Below, one piece after another: positions 23,730-29,652 of a stretch of DNA of 34,765 nucleotides; positions within the stretch are counted from its first letter, which is position 1; every line of letters begins with the position of its first letter. The stretch is from contig JAMCYN010000003.1 of assembly GCA_023474015.1 (NCBI GenBank), positions 1 through 34,765 on the forward strand, read 5' to 3'. Origin of the DNA: Armatimonadota bacterium (GTDB taxonomy: Bacteria > Armatimonadota > UBA5829). The notes beneath the pieces are model-generated. The model saw only the letters and a list, made by a program, of their open reading frames with translations. It did no database searches and was not told the origin of the DNA. The translations under genes and the position numbers were made by a program.

Positions 23730-25001
23730 TCAGGAAACCGAGTATTTGAGCAGGACGAAGTAGCTGTCACTGCCGGGGAACTTCGCCGCCACGCTGACAT
23801 CGCTGCCCTTGATCTCAGCATGGCCCTCAAACACGTCGCCGTGCTTGTCCAGCTTCGACCATTTGCCCGCGACGATCACCGCCACGGATTCCGCTCCCGG
23901 AACCGTAAGCTTGAAAGATTCCTTGCTCCCCGATTTGAGGGTCCCATCCATGGGTGTATGGAGACACGCGTTCTTATCGTGGAACGTTGAAAACGTAGTC
24001 GGGAACGCCGTCTTTGTAGGCGCATCCGACGATACATCAATCTTATAATCGGCAGCCCACTGGTATACTCCAGGGTCGGACCTGCGTTTTGCGTAAACTC
24101 TGAGAGTATAGTTCCCCGCATACGGGATGCTGGCGGTCAGCTTGAGCCGGTCCCCATCCCGTTGTATCAGGGTCGAGGCGGCCTCGTCGTTATCCTTGCC
24201 GCGCATCACGTCCGCGCTCAGCAGCACATCTCCCGGCGCCTCGAACGCGAGCGTGGTGAATGAGGCTCCATCTATGGCGGACGCAGGTTCACTGATCAGC
24301 TTGAGCGAGCAATCGAAGAACGCCGGCCTCAAGAACGCCATCCGCCCAAAATCATTCTTGCCGATGGGGTTATCGAGCAACTGCCACTTGGGGTCGTCCG
24401 GGAGATGATCGTAGATGAAGTTTTCCGGCGGGGTCAGGAAATAGTGGTCACATGGCTGCCGGACGAACCTCTCCTGGGCGTCGATATACCCCGCGCCCCA
24501 GGTGCAGTCCAGCAGTCGCCACTCGCCGTCGATCTTAACGGCGTTCCACGTGTGGTTGGGCTTATCGTCGATTCTTCCGCCGACCAAATATCCCGCCCCT
24601 CGCGAGTAGCCGCTGATGAGCGCCTGTTCGAGCGACAGCGCCTCACCGAGCGCTTCAAAAAGGGATGAATAGCCCTGGCAGACCGCCATACGGGTCTTAA
24701 GGGTGTGCTGGGCGCTCTGGTCGCCGTAGTTGCCCGAGGCATAGGTCTTAACGTCGTAGTCGATATTGCGCGTGATCCACGAATAGATCGCGCGCGCTTT
24801 CTCGATATCGGTCTGCGCGCCCTTTGCCAGGTAATCGGCGAGTTCCTTGATCGATGCCATCGCCTCCCGAGGCGCATCGACCGCATACCGGTCGACTAGC
24901 GAAAACTCAGGACGGCCGGACGTAAACCCGGGTTCCACCGCCACAAGCAGCACGGCCAGGCACACAAGCACGCTGAGTGCTGTCCGAAACTCCCTTTGCA
25001 T
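23730..25001 (-). CDS. Exported transglutaminase-like protein
   Basis: The 423-aa protein has a signal peptide (about residues 1-27) and a transglutaminase/cysteine-protease core. Cys108 lies in AVCQGYSSLFEAL, His150 in NHTWNAVKIDGEW and Asp165 in LLDCTWGAG, the classical triad, with an IYSWITRNIDYD helix before it (about 72-83). The C-terminal 200 residues look like beta-sandwich modules, as in KY-type (kyphoscoliosis-like) proteins. It probably acts in the periplasm or at the surface as a protease or cross-linker. ATG 25001 is preferred to a TTG at 25028 because the signal peptide then starts normally; only AGGG precedes it. Its stop overlaps the ribosome-binding site of the next gene. Confidence 0.82.
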   Translation of the reverse strand: MQREFRTALSVLVCLAVLLVAVEPGFTSGRPEFSLVDRYAVDAPREAMASIKELADYLAKGAQTDIEKARAIYSWITRNIDYDVKTYASGNYGDQSAQHTLKTRMAVCQGYSSLFEALGEALSLEQALISGYSRGAGYLVGGRIDDKPNHTWNAVKIDGEWRLLDCTWGAGYIDAQERFVRQPCDHYFLTPPENFIYDHLPDDPKWQLLDNPIGKNDFGRMAFLRPAFFDCSLKLISEPASAIDGASFTTLAFEAPGDVLLSADVMRGKDNDEAASTLIQRDGDRLKLTASIPYAGNYTLRVYAKRRSDPGVYQWAADYKIDVSSDAPTKTAFPTTFSTFHDKNACLHTPMDGTLKSGSKESFKLTVPGAESVAVIVAGKWSKLDKHGDVFEGHAEIKGSDVSVAAKFPGSDSYFVLLKYSVS

Positions 25002-25046
25002 TTTTACCCTATCCCCCGCCAATGGCAAGCAAGCATAATCACCTGC

Positions 25047-25075
25047 ATAATGCCACTTTTTTTGGGATTTGGCAA
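25047..25075 (-). promoter_or_regulatory. Possible promoter of the transglutaminase operon
   Basis: On the minus strand TTGCCA (25075-25070) and CATTAT (25052-25047) are 17 bp apart, about 40 nt upstream of the expected ATG at 25001. Both boxes deviate from consensus. Confidence 0.35.
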
Positions 25076-25141
25076 GGGGGCATGCAGTTTTAGTCCCTAC
25101 ATGTAGTGGTCTATCAGGTTATACCTTGCCTGGCATAGTAC

Positions 25142-25290
25142 CTCCGTAAGTCCTGAGTAGGCCCAAAGGCCGTATCGAAGGGCGGCTCCGAGGGTACAGC
25201 CTTTGGTGCAGAGTTGCCCGGCCCTTCGATAAGCCCACCAGCTTTGTCTGTAATAGACAACTCCTACTGGGCTACTCAGGGCCTACGGTG
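25142..25290. mobile_element. MITE-like element with imperfect terminal inverted repeats
   Basis: The outer arms CCGTAAGTCCTGAGTAGG.. (25142-25164) and ..GGGCTACTCAGGGCCTACGG (25269-25290) are imperfect reverse complements. An inner perfect 11-bp pair, TATCGAAGGGC (25173-25183) and GCCCTTCGATA (25221-25231), lies inside. The element is about 150 bp, has no coding capacity and fills most of the gap between the transglutaminase operon and the lipoprotein gene. A target-site duplication is not evident. Confidence 0.5.
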
Positions 25291-25330
25291 TACTGTGTGG
25301 CGAGCAAAATATAACGTGAGCGAACTTCCC

Positions 25331-25789
25331 CTACAGCTTGAACAAGGCATAGTACCCCTGCGCGCTGAAGCTGCTTACCTGCACGGTGACGGTCAGCCTG
25401 TCCGTGGAGACCGTTGGGACTGTAGCGCCCGTGACGCCGTTCGTCCATGTTCCGTTGGCGTCAACCTGGAACAGATCGACGTTATCAGTGGCCCCGAGCG
25501 GGCTTGTCAACGTGAACGTCAGCGTCACCGGCTGAGTGAAGGCGGTCCCGGCTGGGGCGGTCTGTGCGGCCGACACAAAGGCCGAACCCGTCGGGCTGCC
25601 CGGCACTTCCGTGGCGGTCTTATACGTCACCGTTGGGCTGACGCCCGCCGGAGCCGCGCCGGAAGGCACGCTAAGGTCAACAGTCGGAGTTGTCGCCGAG
25701 GTCGTTACGGCCCCGCCGCCTCCACTGCCGCCACACCCGACGACGACCGCCAGGCCAAATACACATAGCAATGAGAACAACCTACGCAT
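25331..25789 (-). CDS. Putative lipoprotein, Thr/Val/Ser-rich
   Basis: The 152-aa product has a lipoprotein signal with a VVGC lipobox (Cys19) followed by a Gly-rich linker. The remainder is a beta-rich domain of about 115 residues high in Thr, Val, Ser and Ala (LTFTLTSPLGATDNVDLFQV, VQVSSFSAQGYYALFKL at the end). No catalytic motif is seen; it resembles Ig-like or cell-surface domains in composition. It starts 6 nt after the stop of the 371-aa gene, with GGAGG at that junction, so the two form an operon. Confidence 0.75.
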   Translation of the reverse strand: MRRLFSLLCVFGLAVVVGCGGSGGGGAVTTSATTPTVDLSVPSGAAPAGVSPTVTYKTATEVPGSPTGSAFVSAAQTAPAGTAFTQPVTLTFTLTSPLGATDNVDLFQVDANGTWTNGVTGATVPTVSTDRLTVTVQVSSFSAQGYYALFKL

Positions 25790-25795
25790 TATCCT

Positions 25796-26911
25796 CTACC
25801 TCCCGTTCGTCTTGAAATCATCGAGCCTGTGTTCGATGTATTCGTAAAACTCGACATTCGTGCATTCGCCGTGGTCAAGCTCCATCTCCGAATATGGCCT
25901 GCCGGCAACATACGCGAGATGGCTTTCGACGGCGCTTTGATCGTGCTTGCGATCCACCTCCAGCATGTGCCTGATCGAGCTGTCCGGCAAGTGCCCTTGC
26001 ATATCAATGGGGATCGCGCACAGATAGGCAAGAGTAACGGCATCATCTTGACTGACGCCGAGGTTCTTGTAGTTATTCGCGATGTAGGAGCTGATGTCCG
26101 AATCCTGGTCCGAATACTCCGGCACGTATTTCTCGAGCGTATCGATCGCATCCGCGAGAAAACAGCCCACGGCCGCCGAGAGTCCGTGCATCTTGCCGGC
26201 CATCACGATTGCGGCGTCGTCCGACGCGCCTGGTCCGACCTTATACCGAACATACATATAGGCGATGTTCGGGTCGCCGTTCTCCGCAAAAAGCCCCGCC
26301 CTCTCGAACTCGTAAATCTCGTGCTCGTGCGCCTGGCGGGCAAGCTCGAAACCGTTCAGTCCCAGGCGTTTCATCACGATCTGATCCACAAGCGCGCACT
26401 TGCCATAGCCCATCTCGACGCCGTAGCGTTGGTTGGCCAGGCTCCTGATCTCGAAATCGTCCCGAAGACCACCCATATACAGCCCCTGGAGGACGCCATG
26501 CGGATCGATCTCGATGTGGCGCAGCGTGCCGCAGCGCATCAGCGGTTCACCACCGGCATTGCAGGCGCTGGTTAGCTTTTCGCCCGCGGCCGCCATCTCG
26601 ACGAAATCCATTATCTCATCGATCAGATCCTGGCGAGCTTCCTTAACGGCTTTCGGGTCGAGCCTGAGCGAGCGCGCGATATCGTCCAGGGTGGTGTTGG
26701 GAAACCTCTTGCCGTAGAACAGCCCATGCCCCTCGTGGGCGTGCCCCTCGACCGACTGCATCAAGAGCAGTTCCTCCACCTCGTGCGTACACCGCAGGAC
26801 GGTCTTTGCATCCAGCGCGGCGAAGTCGTCTCTGAGCAGGTTCGGAGGAGCGACCCCCTCCAGCCGCGGCGCTTTCGAAAACATGTGGTGGTGTCTGTTC
26901 TTTGAGGACAA
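25796..26911 (-). CDS. Unknown 371-aa helical, His/Asp-rich soluble protein
   Basis: I do not recognise this family. The product is 371 aa, without a signal peptide or membrane span, and is mostly helical. Notable features are HHH near the start, an EVEELLLMQSVEGHAHEGHG stretch (about residues 44-63) with clustered His/Glu, a TLRHIEIDPHGVLQGLYMGG strand region (about 129-148) and an AGKMHGLSAAVGCFLADAID helix in the second half. The clustered His and acidic residues could bind a metal, which is inference only. It starts with TTG 26911, preceded at 7 nt by GGAGG, with a TATAAT-type promoter upstream. It is co-transcribed with a lipoprotein gene and divergent from mtaB. Confidence 0.7.
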   Translation of the reverse strand: MSSKNRHHHMFSKAPRLEGVAPPNLLRDDFAALDAKTVLRCTHEVEELLLMQSVEGHAHEGHGLFYGKRFPNTTLDDIARSLRLDPKAVKEARQDLIDEIMDFVEMAAAGEKLTSACNAGGEPLMRCGTLRHIEIDPHGVLQGLYMGGLRDDFEIRSLANQRYGVEMGYGKCALVDQIVMKRLGLNGFELARQAHEHEIYEFERAGLFAENGDPNIAYMYVRYKVGPGASDDAAIVMAGKMHGLSAAVGCFLADAIDTLEKYVPEYSDQDSDISSYIANNYKNLGVSQDDAVTLAYLCAIPIDMQGHLPDSSIRHMLEVDRKHDQSAVESHLAYVAGRPYSEMELDHGECTNVEFYEYIEHRLDDFKTNGR

Positions 26912-26948
26912 CTTTGCCCCTCCAAGCCGGCGATCAAACTGCTGAGTT

Positions 26949-26979
26949 GATTATACCACCGTTTTGGGGGATTGTGTTA
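26949..26979 (-). promoter_or_regulatory. Promoter of the unknown 371-aa gene
   Basis: On the minus strand a perfect TATAAT (26954-26949) is preceded by TTAACA (26979-26974) at 19 bp. Transcription would start about 30 nt before the TTG at 26911. Confidence 0.5.
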
Positions 26980-26987
26980 ACGGCTGG

Positions 26988-27017
26988 TTTGACCCAAAAC
27001 CCTTCCCCTGGTACCAT
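26988..27017 (+). promoter_or_regulatory. Possible promoter of mtaB
   Basis: TTGACC (26988-26993) and TACCAT (27012-27017) are spaced by 18 bp. The start point would be near 27024, only a few bases before the mtaB ATG at 27027, where no ribosome-binding site is seen; a leaderless transcript is possible. Confidence 0.45.
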
Positions 27018-27026
27018 GTAACTGCA

Positions 27027-28361
27027 ATGTTCAAAATCGCCTATCACACCCTTGGATGCAAGGTCAACCAGTACGAGACCGAGAAGACTCGTGAAGCCCT
27101 GGAATCAGCGGGGTTCGAGACCGTGCCGTTCGCGTCGCGCGCGGACGCCTGTGTTATCAACACCTGCAGCGTGACGCAGGTTGCCGACAGCAAGTCCCGA
27201 GCGGCGATACGGCGCGCCCTGAGGCTGAACCCCGAGGCTTATGTCGTCGTGTCCGGTTGCTACGCCGATCTGGAACCCAGTGCGGTCGGCTCGATTGAGG
27301 GCGTGGACCTCGTGGTCGCGCACGGTGAAAAAGAATCCTTGCCCGAACGCATCATCGCGCATTTCGGCCAGGCCAATCCGCAATCCGCAATCCGCACCCC
27401 TCAATCGGTTCGTCCTCGAACGCGCACCCGCGCTGTCGTCAAGGTCCAGGACGGGTGCGATCAGTTCTGCGCGTATTGCGTCGTGCCGTATGCGCGGAGC
27501 GGCAGGACCTCGCGGCCTCTGACCGGCGTGGTCGAGGAGTTGAGGATGCTCGCCGAGTTTGGGTATAAGGAAATCGTGCTTGCCGGGATCAGGCTCGGCT
27601 CATACCACGACGAATCGATTGCGGATCGTGAATTGCGGATTGCGGATTTGATCGAGCGCGCCGCTCAAGTCCATGGCATCGAACGCATCCGGCTGAGCTC
27701 CATCGAGCCATGGGAAGTGGATGATGCCTTGCTCGATGCGATGGCGCATCCCAAGGTCTGCCGGCATCTGCACATCCCTCTTCAAAGTGGTGATGACGGC
27801 GTGCTGAGGCGGATGAACCGTCCGCATGATTCCGCGCGGTATCGTGAGATCATCGAGAGGGTGCGAACGAAGATTCCCGGAATCGGGGTGACAACGGATG
27901 TGATCGTCGGATTCCCCGGCGAGGATGACGCCGCGTTCGACAACACTTGTCGGATGATCGAGGCCATCGAGTACTCCCGACTGCATGTTTTTCGATACTC
28001 GGCCAGGCGTCGAACAGCGGCAGCCTCCATGCCGGACCAGGTCCAGCCCGGCGTAAAGAAGCTCCGTGCTGAAAAACTGATCGAACTGGGAAAACTAGCA
28101 ATGACTCGGTTTGCTTCATCGCTAGTTGGCCGGACAATGGCGGTACTGGTGGAGAGTGAGCACGTTTCGGGAATAAATTCCCGAAACACCGGGTCCGAGG
28201 CGGTTCCTACTAAGTACGTGACCGGGTTTACCGATAATTATGTGGAAGTGAAGTTCCCGGGAGACTCGTCAATCAGAGGCGAGGTCGTCCCGGTAAAGAT
28301 CACCGGCATCGATCAGAATGGAATAGCGAAGGGAATTGTAGATTGGGGAAGGGAGGGCTGA
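27027..28361 (+). CDS. mtaB: tRNA t6A37 methylthiotransferase MtaB
   Basis: MtaB is a radical-SAM enzyme that turns t6A into ms2t6A at position 37 of ANN-decoding tRNAs. The 444-aa product has the N-terminal UPF0004 domain with Cys11 (TLGCKVNQYE), Cys47 (NTCSVT) and Cys78 (SGCYA). The radical-SAM cluster motif is Cys144/Cys148/Cys151 (DGCDQFCAYC), and a C-terminal TRAM-like region ends YVEVKFPG. TLGCKVNQYE at the start is diagnostic of MtaB rather than MiaB. Three short repeats have entered in frame: residues about 117-127, about 197-208 and about 380-387. The start at ATG 27027 fits the family. The HIT-family gene follows 3 nt after its stop. Confidence 0.95.
   Translation: MFKIAYHTLGCKVNQYETEKTREALESAGFETVPFASRADACVINTCSVTQVADSKSRAAIRRALRLNPEAYVVVSGCYADLEPSAVGSIEGVDLVVAHGEKESLPERIIAHFGQANPQSAIRTPQSVRPRTRTRAVVKVQDGCDQFCAYCVVPYARSGRTSRPLTGVVEELRMLAEFGYKEIVLAGIRLGSYHDESIADRELRIADLIERAAQVHGIERIRLSSIEPWEVDDALLDAMAHPKVCRHLHIPLQSGDDGVLRRMNRPHDSARYREIIERVRTKIPGIGVTTDVIVGFPGEDDAAFDNTCRMIEAIEYSRLHVFRYSARRRTAAASMPDQVQPGVKKLRAEKLIELGKLAMTRFASSLVGRTMAVLVESEHVSGINSRNTGSEAVPTKYVTGFTDNYVEVKFPGDSSIRGEVVPVKITGIDQNGIAKGIVDWGREG
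27374..27394. repeat. Three CAATCCG heptamers inside mtaB
   Basis: Three exact tandem CAATCCG units encode the NPQSAIR stretch of MtaB, between the UPF0004 and radical-SAM domains, where a variable linker is expected. Confidence 0.85.
27618..27648. repeat. Four-heptamer arm inside mtaB
   Basis: The units ATTGCGG, ATCGTGA, ATTGCGG, ATTGCGG, ATT have the same plan as the intergenic arms (second unit divergent). They encode SIADRELRIADL in MtaB without breaking the frame. Confidence 0.85.
28164..28187. repeat. GTTTCGGGAA palindrome inside mtaB
   Basis: A perfect 10-bp inverted repeat with a 4-nt loop, encoding VSGINSRN in the C-terminal part of MtaB. Its arm matches the GTTTCGGGATTT units after the last gene of the window. 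Confidence 0.8.
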
Positions 28362-28364
28362 GAG

Positions 28365-28706
28365 TTGGACTGCATATTCTGCAAGATCGCTAACGGCGAG
28401 ATCGGCAAACTGGTCTACGAAGACAATGCCGTGGCTGCCTTTGATGATCTTAATCCCCAGGCGCCGGTTCACGTTCTGATCGTTCCGAAGAAGCATATCG
28501 AGCGCATTTCCGATGTCACGAGCAGCCCGGACGCCGCGCTGATGGGCCATATTTTGACGGTCGCCAACCGGATCGCCGCCGAGCGCGGCATATCCGAGGA
28601 GGGCTACCGCATAGTTGTGAACTGCAACGAAGGCGCGGGACAGTCGGTGTGGCATATTCACTTCCATCTCTTGGGCGGACGGGAGCTGGGGTGGCCGCCC
28701 GGTTAG
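28365..28706 (+). CDS. HIT-family (histidine triad) nucleotide hydrolase
   Basis: The 113-aa HINT-like protein hydrolyses nucleoside phosphoramidates in studied relatives. It has the catalytic triad motif HIHFHLLGG (His97, His99, His101), the typical DCIFCKIANGEI start with Cys3/Cys6, and AVAAFDDLNPQAPVHVLIVPKKH split over residues 22-44. It begins with TTG at 28365, preceded at 8 nt by GGAGG (28352-28356). It follows mtaB by 3 nt and is surely co-transcribed with it. Confidence 0.94.
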   Translation: MDCIFCKIANGEIGKLVYEDNAVAAFDDLNPQAPVHVLIVPKKHIERISDVTSSPDAALMGHILTVANRIAAERGISEEGYRIVVNCNEGAGQSVWHIHFHLLGGRELGWPPG

Positions 28707-28707
28707 G

Positions 28708-28790
28708 GAGTTACGAGTTGCGAGTTGGCGGGTTGCGAGTTGGAAACCCGTAACCCGTAACACGGAAAACCCGCAAACGCCCGCAAACGC
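28708..28790. repeat. Heptamer-rich palindrome between the HIT gene and rpsU
   Basis: The left arm contains GAGTTAC, GAGTTGC, GAGTTGG and GAGTTGG again (28708-28743, with one offset). The right arm has AACCCGT/AACCCGT/AACACGG and CAAACGC units. The arms are partly complementary. The repeat ends a few bases before the rpsU promoter. Confidence 0.7.
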
Positions 28791-28795
28791 CCTTC

Positions 28796-28825
28796 TTGAC
28801 ACTTCGGATGCGCGGGCGGTATAAT
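28796..28825 (+). promoter_or_regulatory. Strong consensus promoter of rpsU
   Basis: TTGACA (28796-28801) and TATAAT (28820-28825), both perfect, have an 18-bp spacer. The start would be near 28832, leaving a leader of about 159 nt before the rpsU start codon at 28991. Confidence 0.8.
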
Positions 28826-28831
28826 CTCTAC

Positions 28832-28990
28832 AGACAATTCAACAACGGCGAACAGTATGTGGGTATAGCGGATTTGGCTATGTAGCTACACTTTTCCAAA
28901 GGGATAGCGGCGTTGCCAATCCTCTCCCGCCACTGACATGCAGTGACGAGCAAAATCAGCCGAACGCTGTCGATGGAGGAGGGATTATGG
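28832..28990 (+). promoter_or_regulatory. Long 5' leader of rpsU, possibly structured
   Basis: About 159 nt lie between the promoter and the TTG start. The leader holds a CACTG/CAGTG stem (about 28931-28945), a GTAGCTAC palindrome and AACGGCG/CGGCGTT complementarity (about 28845 and 28910). It ends in the purine-rich GGAGGAGGG. A pyrimidine run near 28920-28928 could partly pair with that ribosome-binding site. Autogenous control by S21 is possible but unproven. Confidence 0.35.
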
Positions 28991-29173
28991 TTGGCACAGG
29001 TTCAGGTAAAACCGAATGAGAGTCTGGACAGCGCCCTGAAGCGGTTCAAGAAGGTGCTGCAGCAGACTGGCGTCCTAAAAGAAGCCAGAGAGCATGAGCA
29101 CTACGAGAAGCCGAGCGACAAGAAGCGCAAGGCGGAGGCCGCGAGGCGACGGAAAGCAGCTCGCCGAGGGTAA
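28991..29173 (+). CDS. rpsU: 30S ribosomal protein S21
   Basis: S21 is a small basic protein needed for translation initiation. The 60-aa product starts (M)[20 protein letters not shown], contains [19 protein letters not shown] and ends in a Lys/Arg/Ala-rich tail, all typical. TTG 28991 is chosen because GGAGGAGGG (28975-28983) precedes it by 7 nt and the S21 family begins exactly there; the longer reading from 28943 adds 16 unrelated residues. It heads a run with yqeY and pgpH. Confidence 0.95.
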   Translation: MAQVQVKPNESLDSALKRFKKVLQQTGVLKEAREHEHYEKPSDKKRKAEAARRRKAARRG

Positions 29174-29193
29174 TTAGGTCCAGGAGCTGACCT

Positions 29194-29640
29194 ATGTCGA
29201 TTTCCGATAGGCTTCAGGAAGATATGAAGCTGGCTCAAAAATCGAGGGATGCGTTGAGACTCTCAACCATCCGGATGATCAGGTCGTCGGTGAGTTACGC
29301 CCGTATCAATAAGGGTAGTGATCTCACCGACGACGAAGTTTTGGATGTGATCTCCCGCGAGGCCAAGCGCCGGCGGGAGACCATAGATGCCGCCGAAAAG
29401 GGCGGCCGCTCCGACATCGCCGACCGCGAGAATGCGGAGCTGGAGATTCTGCAAGAATACCTTCCAAAGCAGCTCGATGAATCCGAAGTTGAGGCTATGG
29501 CTAGGGAGATTGCAGCCGAGGTTGGCGCCGTGGATATGAAAGACCGCGGCAAGGTAATGGGCCCACTGATGCAAAAGATTCGAGGACGGGCCGATGGAAA
29601 GCTCGCCAGCCTGGTCGTTGAAAAGATACTGCGAGGATAG
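29194..29640 (+). CDS. yqeY: GatB/YqeY-domain protein
   Basis: The 148-aa protein of the YqeY family is homologous to the tail domain of the GatB amidotransferase subunit, which contacts tRNA. Typical motifs include ISDRLQEDMKLAQKSRD at the start, STIRMIRSSV, the LPKQLDESEVEAMAREIAAE middle and MGPLMQKIRGRADGKL near the end. CAGGAG at 29181-29186 precedes ATG 29194 by 7 nt. Location right after rpsU is common in bacteria. The cellular role is not settled. Confidence 0.93.
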   Translation: MSISDRLQEDMKLAQKSRDALRLSTIRMIRSSVSYARINKGSDLTDDEVLDVISREAKRRRETIDAAEKGGRSDIADRENAELEILQEYLPKQLDESEVEAMAREIAAEVGAVDMKDRGKVMGPLMQKIRGRADGKLASLVVEKILRG

Positions 29641-29652
29641 CTCCTCATTACT

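Noticed and set aside
25214..25768. A 184-codon plus-strand frame over the lipoprotein gene
   Set aside because: It lies opposite a lipoprotein with a clear signal and lipobox and has no recognisable content.
28943..28990. Longer rpsU from 28943
   Set aside because: It adds 16 residues unlike S21 and would overlap the strong ribosome-binding site at 28975-28983.
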